A DNA stretch of 64,000 bases from Nannobrachium achirus (taxonomy: Eukaryota; Chordata; Actinopteri; Myctophiformes; Myctophidae), in NCBI GenBank assembly GCA_963921795.1, contig OY997641.1, forward strand, positions 72,344,272 through 72,408,271, read 5' to 3'. The notes under the pieces were generated by a model. That model searched no databases and was not told where the DNA came from. It was given only the letters and a program-made list of their open reading frames with translations. The translations under genes and the position numbers were made by a program. Shown here piece by piece: positions 23,021 to 34,433 of this stretch (the stretch's first letter is position 1; each line of letters begins with the position of its first letter).

Positions 23021-24153
23021 CTGCATGGTTCAAGGAGGGTCTCCAGCCTCTGCAGTTTGTCCCACTCTGCTGTGGTCAACATGGCTAGCTTGTGGTTCTG
23101 TTTGGCTAGAGTAGCAGTCACAGCCTCTTGGTTCTTCAGCAGACGAGTTATCATAAGCAGCGTTGAGTTCCACCTTGTGGTAACGTCCTGTATCATTGCC
23201 TCGTTTTGCTGACCCAGTTGTGTTTGCTGCAGGTTCAGTTCATCTGTATTTGGAGGGCTGTGTTTAAAGTGGCCCACTATCTTGCGACCTTTTGCCAGTG
23301 CGGCTGTAAACCCGCTGTCTGTAAGGCAAACTGTGATTGTCCTCTGCAATATGTGAGCAACACACGGCATGTGCTGGTATGTGAGCTGTCTCATTGCTGC
23401 GACCATTGTTCGGGCACTGTCTGTTCCGATCGTGGTGACTCTTTCAGTGATACCCCAGGCCTCTGCCACAGATTCAAAATCTGCTGCTACGTTATCAGCA
23501 AAGTGTCTCTCGGTGGTCTTCTGGATGGTCAGGGCAAATGACTGAAGACGCCACATAAGGTCGATGAAGTGTGCTGTCGCACCGAGGAAACTTGAGTTGC
23601 TTAGCGAGGTCCAATGATCCCCTGTTAGGGAAACATTTTCAGCTTCCTCCAATGAATGCTCCTTTTCCTCCTTTTTAGTGTCATAAAGCTGCTGTATTCG
23701 GTTTGATATTGTCCTTCTGCATGGCAGCTCATATGTTGGGTCTGACGATGCAATCCGTAGCGACGTTTCCAAACCCTTATCTTCCACCACTGCAAGTGGT
23801 CTACAATCGACAGCAATCCAGTGAGCCAGAGAGTTTGTTAGTTTATCAGACGTGGACTTACTCATCTTGCCTTTGAAACCAGGCATCTGGTCGAGTGTGG
23901 GTTGGACGTGGGTCGTTGTAGTTGTTGTAGTCTGACTCGGGCCAGCGTTAGCTTCAACGCTAGCCGCAACATGTTTTGCATTCAGGTGATATTTAAGGCT
24001 TGAACAGCTGCGGTGGTATGCGAATTCTTTTTTGCAAATTTGGCAAACAACAGTTTTTTTATCCACGCTTCCATCCATCCGTGTTTTAAAACAAAATTTC
24101 CCATCCAAGGGGCCAACCAAGGCTGTTTCATCGGCGTCTTCTTCCATTTTCAC
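23021..24153 (-). CDS. hAT transposase exon 1, BED finger and catalytic core
   Basis: The frame starts at ATG (MKMEEDADETALVG) and is open for 377 codons to CCATGCAG/GTAAAA, a consensus splice donor that joins in frame to the exon at 22659. Residues ~36-62 form a BED zinc finger (CQICKKEF, then YHLNAKH). hAT motifs follow: LTGDHWTSLSNSSF with the first catalytic Asp, IGTDSARTMVAAM with the second, then PCVAHILQRTI and TTRWNSTLLMITRLL. In intact relatives the protein excises and reinserts its own element. The organisation also resembles host ZBED1-like genes, but the flanking terminal repeats argue for a transposon. No stop interrupts this exon. Confidence 0.8.
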
Positions 24154-24395
24154 GTGAGAGCTGTGCTGTTTGTTGTTGTGGTCTGTGGGTCGTCACTCAG
24201 CTGTTACACAGCACTCTATGCAGTATGCACGTTGGGAGGTGTGCCGATCCGGGTGAAACTCGTCCGTCACAAACGTTCCGCGGTGACAAACGTTCCGCGG
24301 TGAAATAAAAGTGCGATTAAAATGCGTTAATATTATTAACGCGTCAATTCTTCTGTAATTAATTAATCGTAATTAACGCGTTAATATCCCACCCT

Positions 24396-24480
24396 TAATA
24401 TATATATATATATATATATATCTAATTATCTATCTATCTATCTATATATCTATATATATATATATAATAATTACAATTAA
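24396..24480. repeat. AT and ATCT microsatellite
   Basis: AT, ATCT and TATA units fill the gap between the hAT right end and the TTAA that starts the next element. Confidence 0.8.
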
Positions 24481-25038
24481 CTCTTTTACTGCCACAGAAT
24501 TGAACAAAAAGCTCAATCCACTGCCAGCTAAATTGAGAATTGTCGCTCATCTTTGAAGGCCTACTGGAGAAATTTGGTTTCGACTATAAAGACAACAATT
24601 ATATGGCAACGAAGAATAGAATGTCTACTTTGCAACAGAAAAAGATTTCGAGTTTTTATCTTGTTCTGTTCATTAGCTAGAAGCTGCAGAATGTGGCCTA
24701 AAAACAGCTCTTTGAGAACATAAAGCTGAGAAAAATGCATTTTTGTGAAGAATACATTTTCAGGCAGAAATCTCTCTTTAGCCTTTTATTGTTGGCTTCA
24801 GTAACATCACACCTATGATCAGTGGTTGTTTACAAACAAATTCAAAAAAATAAAAACAAGAAAAAGTGTCTTTTTACACACTTTTAGTGTGTAAGAGAAG
24901 TAAGAGCAGTAGTAAGAGCAGTGCAGAACATTGACACAGTGACATGAGCTTCAGCCTGAATCCTGCTTCAGCTTTCAGGGTTCTCTTTATCTCACTGTAT
25001 CTCACTGTGACACTACATGTCTACAGAGTGTATATGTG

Positions 25039-25078
<40 letters not shown>

Positions 25079-25372
25079 TGTGTGTCATTCAGCCTGCACA
25101 GGGCCTGGGGCTCCATTCTGTTTCACTCCAGCCAGGCTCCTCCGGAAGGGCTCCACCGGGTCTGCTGAACTCGTACACGAGCCCATGGTCGATCTGTAAA
25201 TTATACAAATACATAATTACTATAAAATACATGAAAAATAGTACACCTTCAAGCTCACAACGCGTCACAGCAGAATGCGTGGAGGTTGGGGGCCTACTAT
25301 TTTCATCAAAAGGCCGTTTTAGAAATGTCAACCCCTGCCTCTCTAACATTCTATGCACTTCCTGCTTACCAC

Positions 25373-25433
<61 letters not shown>

Positions 25434-26492
25434 ATTATGTAAAAACAGCATTCATGGTCTGGAGAGGGCACTTTTTACAGATGGATAAAAGGGCAGGGGC
25501 TCAAGCCCCCTTTGATGTCTATGTGAGCATGTGCATGGTGCTAAGTCTGATTTACAGAAAAAAGTTTGTTTTTTCTTTACCTATCCTTGTCCTTGGACGA
25601 CCACGATGTGGAAATGAAGAAGTAGGCTCATCATCATCGTCGACTCATCATCTAAAATCATAGCCAGGAAAATATCAAATAGTTTATATCTAAACAAATC
25701 AATTTACAATTTTGACATTTAGCAAATGACTTACAATAAGTTCATATATAACATAAAATGCAGTTATAGTAAATAGTTACCATGCATTTACTGTCACAGT
25801 GAAATTCCCTTTATACCCTGTATACCTATATAAAATGTCACAATGCAACATAGCTCTGTTTACACAAAGCTGTACTCCCTCCAACTGTATATATGTTCCC
25901 CATTTTCAACAGTTTTTATTTGTAACACTTGCTTTGGCAATGTAAACGTATGTTTTCTCATGCCAATAAAGCTCCTTTGAATTGAACTGAAAAGCTACAT
26001 CATCAGCTACTGATGATGATGATGATGATGATGATGACGATAAAAAGAAACCTCTCCCTCTCTCTCACACACACACGCATCGTACGCACGCACACACAAA
26101 CTAAGCCAATAAATCCTAAATTCCCATCAAATAATCCTAGTAGGCTGTGCAGTGCACGTACACTACACGCGGTACGTGCACGCGCGTGATAGGAACTCCA
26201 CGTGTGTCCTGAGTAGCGACAAAAACAAACCAAGCACGTGGATCCTAACTGCTTGGATCAAGTTACTGATCCGGTCCGGATACGGAAACATTTCTTGCAT
26301 GTATGTGTACGTGTAAATAGCCGGATGCAGTAGGCGGGCTCTAGACCGGATCCCAATGTCGGAGTGGCAACACGTCGCAATGGAAAACCGTTACCCTATC
26401 TCACTGATCACTGACCATCCCCCCATCCCAGGCTTCCAGTTCCACACGGATGCTCTGTTATCACACAGTATACAACTATATACAGTATACAA

Positions 26493-26880
26493 CTATACAA
26501 TACATACATGCACTGGATTGGAAGTCTTACTTTGGACAGTAGAATCGTGGCCTCTGTTCTCCGAGGGGTCTCTACGCGGAAGCCATTCTTCATTGGCCAA
26601 ATCGCCCAGTTCGTCCGTCTTTTCGCGGCGGTACATGGGTCTCTGCTGCTGCGGCGATGTGAGCCCCCGGGCGGGGGGATCCATCCTACACGGGGTCGAG
26701 CTCCGTCGGGATCGGTTTCCACAATATCACGAGGCTCTTGATCCATTTTTGGACCCCGGTTCTTCGCGACTGGCACCATCTTCAATCTTTTTATCTTCAA
26801 TAACAATGGCTACAGTGATCTTTTTCTCTTCTTCATCATCATTATCATCATCATCATCATCATCACGACCACCACCACCA
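26493..26880 (-). pseudogene. Possible acidic N-terminal remnant of a transposase
   Basis: On the minus strand an Asp/Glu-rich run from a GAT repeat leads into EEEKKITVAIVIEDKKIEDG. A stop follows, then MDPPARGLTSPQQQRPMYRR and ELGDLANEEWLPRRD. Acidic N-termini are usual for piggyBac transposases, and the stretch lies inside a TTAA-flanked element, but no catalytic domain remains. The match is weak. Confidence 0.3.
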
Positions 26881-27222
26881 TGGGCGCTGGTCCTGGGTCA
26901 CCAACACGGGTAGGTTGTGTAATCCTAATTCTAACAAAGTTTATTTCTATCGGTGGATCTGCTGCTGCTGCTCCTCGGCCAGGGGGGGTTGGGTCGCACT
27001 TCGGCGGAATGATACCAGCAAGTTGAGGCTGAGTTGGCCTAATACATCTCAATATTCTAGTACTGCTAAATACTACTACCTACTACAATTACTATACTAC
27101 TAATACTATAAAACAACTGATTTCCGACAAAATGATCGCTTTTACCAACGTTTCTCTCTCTCTTTCTCTACTAACAGCCCGATGCATAAAACATATAGTC
27201 CCTCAAGGCTGCTAGCAGCTAG

Positions 27223-27397
27223 CAGTGGCGTCAGTTCAGAACAAGCTAAGGTATGGCAACATGACTGGTGTCTGGTGAAGACACCAGTCATGTTGCCATA
27301 CCTTAGCAACAGGCACGATGAAAAGTACATTTTTATTATTTCCCCCTGTCAAGGTATGGCAGCTGCATACCCCTGCCATACCCAATTGACGCCCCTG
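27223..27397. mobile_element. hAT-type MITE with a perfect internal hairpin
   Basis: The element is 175 bp with ends CAGTGGCGTCA and the complement of CAGGGGCGTCA, flanked by a perfect 8-bp GCAGCTAG duplication (27215-27222, 27398-27405). At about 27246-27308 a 29-bp perfect stem (GCTAAGGTATGGCAACATGA at its base) closes on a loop of about 5 bases. Confidence 0.9.
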
Positions 27398-27642
27398 GCA
27401 GCTAGGCAGGCGCAGAGTCGCTCTGGGCAGGCGGAGCCAGGACAGTCTGTTTACTTTTTTTTTTTATGAACGGTTTCCGGCTGTCCTCAAAACGACACCG
27501 ACGACCAATTATGCATTCAAAAGTTGCGCAAGGACGTCTTTTATCATAATCCATAAAAAACATCAAATGAACGAACGGCCGTATTGGCCCTACTCGACCT
27601 CAAGAATTGGGGCGAACAGGAACGTTCAAAGCAGTATAAGAG

Positions 27643-27912
27643 TTAAAGAGAGTGAAAACTGAAAATAGCCGATTTAAGGGGCAAATGTCTACTTTGTCTT
27701 TTGGGTCTTGAGCTACAAAGTTTGGAACAGCTGCTATAGGCTATTATATTTATCAAAATAGCATTAAAAATTACACCAAAATCGTCATGAAGATTAATTT
27801 CATATTATGTACAGCAGTATAGTCTCACCAGAGAAACGGATGCCTTTCGGCCCGGCGGCCTTCGAGTTCTGAAACGCTGAGGAAGGCGTTTTTCATCCCA
27901 GTTACCAGTGAT

Positions 27913-28003
<91 letters not shown>

Positions 28004-28390
28004 CGCGTGCGTGCGTTTGTGCGTGTTACATGGTCCTTGTATGGTTACACACATAAATGTTACCCCACATTCATTGGTGATGATCCATTTGCATGTATGT
28101 TACTCTATGTTGGTATAGATCCATTTGTCTTTATCCACATGTGCAGTGTCGTGTATTCCTACACAGCTGTATCAAAGGAAATGAAACAGAGTTACAGTTA
28201 ATATTTTAAACAGGATACTGTGTCATCATTAAACATGCAGTATAAAATGTAGTTTAATTCCTTGAGTGTTGACTGTGAATACATGTATTCACATGTAGCT
28301 CATTCAGTTTGTGTATTCATTAAGTTCAGCTTTCATCTCAAAACATCCCAAGTATCTCTGGTCAGTTATAATTCTCTCAACAAACACTTG
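27643..28390. other. Spacer with a long GT tract
   Basis: A (GT)n tract lies at 27917-28001. No gene is seen in the rest. Confidence 0.65.
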
Positions 28391-28692
28391 GGGCCCTATT
28401 TTTGACCATCCTAAACGCTAAATCCCTAAACTTCTTTACCATTTTGAAAAATATTTTTTTAAGTGGTTCAAATAGCTGATCTACAACTAGCTGATCTACA
28501 GCTACCGTATATAAACAAACAATCAGGATTTGACGGTGCATGAGCAGCAAGAGGCATGCGCAGGAGAAGCAGAGCATGATCTACAAGCGCTCACAACATG
28601 TCGATGTAGATCGGCTATTTTGAGTATTCAAAATAGTAACAATGCAAAGAAGTTTAGGGGTTTAGGATTTAGCATGGACGAAAATGGGGCCC
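28391..28692. mobile_element. MITE with GGGCCC ends and palindrome arms inside
   Basis: The left end GGGCCCTATTTTTGACCAT and the right end (complement of GGGCCCCATTTTCGTCCAT) extend as inverted repeats through CTAAACTTCTTT. The interior has repeated GCTGATCTACA units at 28475-28505 and a near-complete GATCTACAAGC palindrome at 28578-28621. Flanking trinucleotides are TTG and TTC, so the target duplication is imperfect. Confidence 0.65.
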
Positions 28693-28804
28693 TTCGTCTC
28701 AAAATATAATTGATTGTGGACTCCAATGCAACTTATCAGTGTTAAGATTCTTTTCTCCAATTTTACATTACATAATTTTGTTCATGTGAAGATTATATAA
28801 AAAT

Positions 28805-29303
28805 GACAAATCGTTTATTGCGACCGCAGGTCGCAGTTACTTCTATACTATCCAAACCTCCTCCGGCTGTCAGTCCGTCAGTCAGTCCGTCTGTCCCTCC
28901 GTCACGTCACTCGTCACACGTCACACTTTCCCCCTACTCATATCTCCGCCACCGTTGGCCCGATCCATGCCAAAATGTCCACACAAACTCCTTGCCTGCC
29001 AAACTACAACCTCCAAGGACCCAAGAGGACCCCCAGGTGTAAAAAATGACCAAATGTGCAAAAAAGACCAAATGACCACCCCAACGGGGCTGCACACGGG
29101 GAATTCCCGGGGACCACCGACACCTGGTGCTCCAGAACGGATGCAAAAGTGGTGGCGCCCCCAGTGGAGGACCCCCTCCACTGCAGCGCACATAAAATGC
29201 CGTAACTCGGGCTAGGAGCGACCGGGAAAGCCGGGGTTGGTACCTATTCGTCCGCTTCGGCGGCGCGGAGACCCCACCCCTCACTTCTCACATGGCCCTC
29301 TTC
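28805..29303 (+). repeat. Repeat related to the arms of the 6918-8837 foldback
   Basis: It shares TTATTGCGACC, then CCTCC.CCGGCTGTC, then CGTCACGTCAC and ATCCATGCCAAA with 7290-7460. It continues directly into the minisatellite at 29304. Confidence 0.6.
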
Positions 29304-29745
29304 TAGCGCCACCATGAGGCCGATTCTTGCAAAACACATTCTTGGACACTACTCCTACAATTTTTGCCCTAAAATCACGCAAATCGGTACACAGTATGTC
29401 TACACTCATGTCATCAACTTGGATCTGTCCCATATAGCGCCACCTTCAGGCCGATTCTTTAAAACACATTTTTGGACACTGCTCGTACAATTTTTGCCCT
29501 AAAATCACGCAAATCGCTACACAGTATGTCTACACTCATCTCATCAACATGGATCTGTCCCATATAGCGCCACCATCAGACCGATTTTTTCAAACACATT
29601 TTTGGACACTGCTCCTACAGATGTTGCCCTAAAATCACGCACATCGGTACACAGTACGTCTACACTCATCTCATCAACATGGATCTGTCCCATTTAGCGC
29701 CACCGTCAGGCCGATTTTTTTAAACACATTTTTGGACACTGCTCC
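29304..29745 (+). repeat. 130-bp minisatellite
   Basis: TAGCGCCACC begins units at 29304, 29435, 29565 and 29695. Each contains TTTTTGGACACTGCTC-type and CCCTAAAATCACGCA segments; the last unit is partial. An isolated further piece is at about 30385-30475. Confidence 0.9.
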
Positions 29746-31090
29746 TCTCTCCCAGCCATTTACAATAGGCTTGTGCGCCTATACTGCCAGGAATTTTATT
29801 AATTTCCAAGTTAGCTTTAATCTAACCCAACAGGGATCATATTGTTGTAGAATGTAGTACTAGTACTATCCACTAGAGTGTGCCCAACGATAATCTCCTA
29901 GAGTCTGGACTAGCGAGTGGACAGCAGTAGACCCATAATGGCGGCGCCCATTGGCGGCCATTATGTCTCCCGGTCCGCCGAACGGGAGCTATAAAACACG
30001 ATCCGAACGTCGTGCGCACGCCATTTACACTCGTTTTTGCTCTTGAGTGACCAATCTGTCAGTCCAGCCATTTTTTTCCGAATGAAAATCGGTCTAAAAA
30101 TGGTAAAGTTTGATAAGAAAAACGTCAACATTCAATGCTGTAAAAAGGCCCATTCTATGTTATGGCCGAACGACTTCCGGGTTACGTCATCGATGATGTC
30201 ACTTCCTTCGAATATGTAACTTTAGACTAAAATTAAGCTAGAAAGGTCATTTATAGCTCAAAAAATGTCAAAAAAATACCAAAATGATCAGAAAATGATC
30301 CCCAAGGCGACGTTTGGCGATCTGGCTGCCTCACCCTCCTCAAAATGGCGATGGAAGGCGATTTGGCTGTGAACTAGTTAAATTTTTGCCCTAAAATCAC
30401 GCAAATCGCACATTATCTCTACAGTCATGTAATCAAAACGCATCATCAGGACGATTTTGGAAAGACATTTTTTTTGGCCTATCTTATCTCCCGATTAGGG
30501 AGTCTTACTGGTATAGCTGTAGATCAGCTAGCCCAGCTTTTTGAACTATTTAAAAAAATCTCCCTCCTATAGGTGTAAACAGGATCATGTGGGGGTTTCA
30601 GGAGATAGCCATTGCCATTCTCAGCTGGAAGGAATGAGTGAGTGAACGCAGTATGACGTCAGGCCCCGCCAGGCTAGAGGGGAGGGGGAATAGGGGATGT
30701 TTTTTTTTTTTTTTTTTTTCACTCATAATGTACATTGTAATCTACATGTGAGCCTCTGGGCTACTTCTATTTGAAAATGTAATAAAATATTTGAAAAGGA
30801 AGATTATACTAAGATCCCAATGGCAATTATTTTTGCCACTTCTAGTTTTTCCCCCTGAAATGACACCTCTCTCTGGTTCCGATTTAAACAATTTGCTTCT
30901 CAAAATAAATGGCAATTTAAAACTTGACTGAATTAAAGAATTCATTGTTTCCGTTAATCAATTCAAAATTAATGTAAACGTATCAACAAAACATGTTGAT
31001 ATATACATTTTGAATGGATGCTGTAATTCTTTTGATCTGTTACAGAGGATTAAATTACTAAGCAGTTTTTTCTTTGAAATTATATTTTAA
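29746..31090. other. Gene-free region
   Basis: No exon or element end is recognised apart from a short GC-rich hairpin around ATAATGGCGGC (29936-29966), a repeat remnant at 30385-30475, a partial palindrome (GTAGATCAGCTAG) near 30523, and a poly-T run at about 30699-30719. Confidence 0.5.
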
Positions 31091-31530
31091 AGGACAACTT
31101 TAGTTTTTTCCAACAAGGGTTCATATTTTAGATTGTAGTTAAAGAATATAAAAGATGAGTGTTAAAATGATTTCATTTACTTCTTTCTATTGTTTTAGAG
31201 ATTCTTATTTCAGTGGTTGGGGGCATGCTTACAAGTGGCTAAATATGCCATTTTACACAGAATAAGCCCATTACCAAGATAAAACGCAACTTTTCGTGGT
31301 TGGATGTGACTTATGGGGGCTAGAAGTGTTACTGTAAATAGCAATAAAGAAACTGCTGGCTTATTGTGTCTAAAAGACATATTTAGCAACTTGTACGCAT
31401 GTCCCCATGCGTACGCATGCCCCACATTTAAGCAAATGAAAACAAATGAAAACATTTTAACACTCACTTTTTCTTTTCTCTAATTACAATCTAAAATATG
31501 AACCCTTGTTGTAAAAAACAAAGTTGTCCT
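31091..31530. mobile_element. TTAA-flanked MITE with long inverted arms
   Basis: AGGACAACTTT at the left end, and its complement at the right, continue inwards through AACAAGGGTTCATATTTTAG and its complement for about 90 bp. TTAA lies at 31087-31090 and 31531-31534. No coding region is present. Confidence 0.75.
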
Positions 31531-32829
31531 TTAAGTCTGTTTAAAAGGGATGTACTTTACCATTCACTTAGTCAGGGGACTTGATTACTTCATACACATC
31601 TGTGTTGCCTAAAGGTAAATAAACATTAATTTGGTGCTTATAAATGTTATTTCAATTTAATTAATTCCATTAATTTATATAAAAAATAACCAGATGTCAG
31701 AAATGTTCTTGACCGATGTGATTGGTTTAAAGACTGACCATGCTGTAGTGGGCAGTACACATGATCAGTAACTCCACTTTGATTGGTCCTCTGGTCTGCA
31801 GCTGAGCCCTGATTGGTGTCCTCATACTCAATGGGCCTGTTATTAAAATAAAATAAACATTTATCAGAAATGGCGTAATCAAGATGTAATCTACTGCTGT
31901 CATGCATGTTGATGAATAGACAGAGTATTGTACTTACGTGATATAATCTGAATCTGTAAATTAAAAACAATACGTTATACATATTATTTGATATCAAATA
32001 AAAACATATATTAAAGTTATTTGTCAGTATGTTTTCTTCATGTTAAAGCAATCGGACACTTTGGCAGAGGAATGTTTTGGTTGTTTAACTACCTTGTCAT
32101 GGAGAAACTAGTCCAATTAGGGAGATTGCTGCATCACACAGGTGATTAGAAATGAACTAGCCTGGGAACGATGCAAATTGGGAGCGATGCAAATAAGGAA
32201 TGCATGTCCTGCTGTTATATGCAATACTCGTTATACCCATTGGGTGGTTCTGGGAAGTCTTTGTGCAATCACAAACATCTGAGGGGTAGCTCTTCAAGTC
32301 TTCATGCCGAATCCAATGACACCTAGTACTTTCAAAAACGATTAAGAAATACATTTGAGCTGATCAGATTATTTTTCATTGACATCAGCAAAAATCTTGG
32401 GCTGCCAACTGTTATGTTATGTTATTACTATGTTGTTTTGCATATTATTGTAGGCTATAGTCTATTGTCTTTTGTCATTGAAAGTCTCGATGAACTGAAT
32501 ACAAAGGAATGCAATGGAAATGAGCCCTGGCTTTTTAGTTTTTTTCTTTTTTTTTACAGTGTCGTCAATTAAATGAAGTCCCCTCACATCTGTGGGCAAA
32601 TTACATCCTGCACATAATTCCACATCAAACTCTGCCCTGAGTCTAATGATCATTACATCCTGATGTGAAAGAAAATGTGTCAAAAGAATAAAATATGACG
32701 GTTGTTATGCAGTTCTTTCTTTTTCTTTTTACCCCTTGTTCTCCCCAATGTAGTAGTTATGCCAAATGATTCTTCCCCACACTCATTTCTCTCTTTTCAC
32801 TGCTGTTGTATCCTACTGACTCACTAGTG

Positions 32830-33162
32830 CAGGGGTTTTCAAAGTGGGTGACGGGGCACCCTGGGGTGCTGCGACAGCAGTCCAGGGGTGCCGCGAGATC
32901 ATTTGATGATATTTGGAATTTACTCCAATTATTACTTAATTAATTAACAATATATATTTAGTATAATTTTAAACTTGAAGTACGGAGCAATGTTCAGTCA
33001 GTTCTTAACCAAAATGGCTATTATCTCGCAACTTGATCAATAAAATATGCTATAAACATAAGGTGCTGGGAGTGAAAATTATGAATATAATGTAGGGGTG
33101 CCTCGGATGAAAAGAATAATTTATAGGGGTCCCCTGAGCCAAAAAATGTTTGGGAATCCCTG
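32830..33162. mobile_element. hAT-type MITE (CAGGGG ends) upstream of gene 2
   Basis: The element is 333 bp with ends CAGGGGTTTTCAAAGTG and the complement of CAGGGATTCCCAAAC. It is flanked by a perfect CACTAGTG duplication (32822-32829, 33163-33170). The gene 3 copy has the same element, interrupted, so insertion predates the duplication. Confidence 0.9.
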
Positions 33163-33211
33163 CACTAGTGAATCAGTCTGTCAGTCATTCAGTGACAGTT
33201 ACACATCTCCT

Positions 33212-33306
33212 CCACCAGGGGGCGAAAGGCATTAAAGCAACAGTGCCTGGATCCATTATTGCGCATGCGCTAAACACGTTGATCCGGAAGCCGGATCTTC
33301 CGGAAG
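33212..33306 (+). promoter_or_regulatory. Probable promoter block of gene 2
   Basis: Within 95 bp lie CCACCAGGGGGCG (33212-33224, the core of a CTCF-type site), GCGCATGCGC (33261-33270, a palindromic NRF1-type site), and two CCGGAAG ETS-type sites (33284-33290, 33300-33306). No TATA box is evident. The block is about 380-470 bp upstream of the start codon and is conserved in the gene 3 unit. Confidence 0.6.
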
Positions 33307-33682
33307 TAGAATGTTTCTGGCGTGGCGTTTCTACAACAAAGGAACCGTTGGTGTTTCATGGTGGTTTTGGGACGCAACCTGGCGTTTACCAACGAACCTA
33401 AGCATAAAGGTGGTTGCTGGGGGGCAAGGAGCTCCGCTGTGTTCACTTGGACCGCGTGGAGGTGCCGAAAGTCGGGGGTCGAAGATGTACTATTCTGTCC
33501 CTATCAGGACATAACTCGGACGGACTTTGCAACGCTCCACACGGAGACTCGCAAGCTTTAGCTCGGTGGCGGTGTCTCACGTGGATCAAGTCCGCTTGAG
33601 TGTTGGTGTTTAGTTTCATGGTGGTTGGGACACAGCGCGTGGTGAAAAGCTTTTCATATTAAAAGGAGTTAAAACGCTTCAA

Positions 33683-33899
33683 ATGGAGTCTGTACGGCTG
33701 AAGATAAATGAACACATGACGTCGGTGGGAGAGGAGATATTGTGTGTTTTGGAAAAGCAACAAAGTGTTGATGTTTGTCGCGTGAAGCTCGATGTCAGAG
33801 TGTTTGTGTTGGAGCGCCTCCGTGCGGCCGCAGAGGTCATGTGCAACCTCTTCCAGAGAGAGATGGAGACACTACACAACACCCAACTACACACTGCAG
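33683..33899 (+). CDS. Zinc-finger gene 2, exon 1
   Basis: It starts at CAAATGG (MESVRLKINEHMTSVGEEIL) and runs 217 nt to ACTGCAG/GTATGT, ending in phase 1. The joined codon with exon 2 is GAC. The predicted protein part has two amphipathic helix-like stretches (VGEEILCVLEKQQ and FVLERLRAAAEVMCNLFQ), which might mediate dimerisation. No named domain was recognised. The same exon, identical in length, precedes gene 3. Together with exons 2 and 3 the coding length is 1218 nt (405 residues), which supports this splice choice. Confidence 0.8.
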
Positions 33900-34115
33900 G
33901 TATGTCTGTTACACACACAACACCCAACTACACACTGCAGGTATGTCTGTTAAACACACAACACCACACTAGACACTACACACTGCAGGTATGTCTATTA
34001 CACACACAGCACCACACTACACACTGCAGGTATGTCTGTTACACAGACACAACACCACACTACACACACTGCAGGTATGTCTGTTACACACCCATAACCC
34101 AACTACACACTGCAG
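33880..34115 (+). repeat. Minisatellite that repeats the exon 1 splice donor
   Basis: Units of 41-48 bp each end in ACTGCAGGTATGTCT. GT donors fall at 33900, 33941, 33989, 34030 and 34075; a sixth unit has lost the GGTA. Only the first donor gives the phase needed by exon 2. Confidence 0.85.
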
Positions 34116-34209
34116 TGTCTGTTACACTTAAACATACCTGTCTCGGAAGCTTAATTTCAAATATAAAGTGCTTCCTCCATATGATTCAACTGCAAAACCC
34201 AGTTGGGGG

Positions 34210-34339
34210 TTGTTTCGAGGTCCCAGTAGACGGAGGCTAACCTGCTCATGCAGGTGAATGCTAACCCAAAGCCTAAACCATTAAGCTTAAACCTAACCCC
34301 TACCCTTACCCTAACCAGACTACTGGGACCTCGAAACAA
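34210..34339. mobile_element. Short MITE with telomere-like core
   Basis: Inverted ends are TTGTTTCGAGGTCCCAGTAG and its complement. The centre holds CCCTACCCTTACCCTAACC. A second copy is at 61732-61894 in the homologous part of gene 3 intron 1. No target duplication is apparent. Confidence 0.65.
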
Positions 34340-34433
34340 TAGAAATATCGAGATTCTGCCTTTGGTTGGGCAGGTGTACGGCACTCTGAAATGGCCACTC
34401 TTTATTGAAATATACGGAAGATAAGGGCGGCAG

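Larger units (their letters stand above)
21031..24395 (-). mobile_element. Nearly complete hAT (BED type) transposon
   Basis: The ends are related: GAGCTGGGATGCGATTAA on the left, and on the right the complement of AGGGTGGGATATTAACGCG. Both are followed inwards by AATTAATTACAG-like bases. The element sits in an AT microsatellite, which hides the target duplication. It holds a two-exon transposase on the minus strand with a MITE inserted in the second exon. Confidence 0.75.
24481..27642. mobile_element. TTAA-target element of 3.2 kb, piggyBac-like and degenerate
   Basis: The left end is CTCTTTTACTGCC and the right end is the complement of CTCTTATACTGC. TTAA flanks both sides (24477-24480, 27643-27646). 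The inside contains (TGCG)n at 25036-25080, (AT)n at 25375-25430, a (GAT)n tract at 26010-26037, one arm of the GATCTACAAGC palindrome at about 25250, and a nested hAT MITE. No catalytic domain is found, so it would depend on another element's enzyme. Confidence 0.55.

Noticed and set aside
26356..26913. 185-codon plus-strand frame as a host gene
   Set aside because: It lies inside a TTAA-bounded element, ends in simple TCATCA repeats and matches no domain I recognise.
27908..28201. Cys/Val repeat proteins over GT tracts, also near 55923-56207
   Set aside because: These are simple (GT)n translations, not genes.
29304..29745. CRISPR-like array of regular repeats
   Set aside because: The 130-bp units are contiguous without unique spacers, and the genome is eukaryotic.
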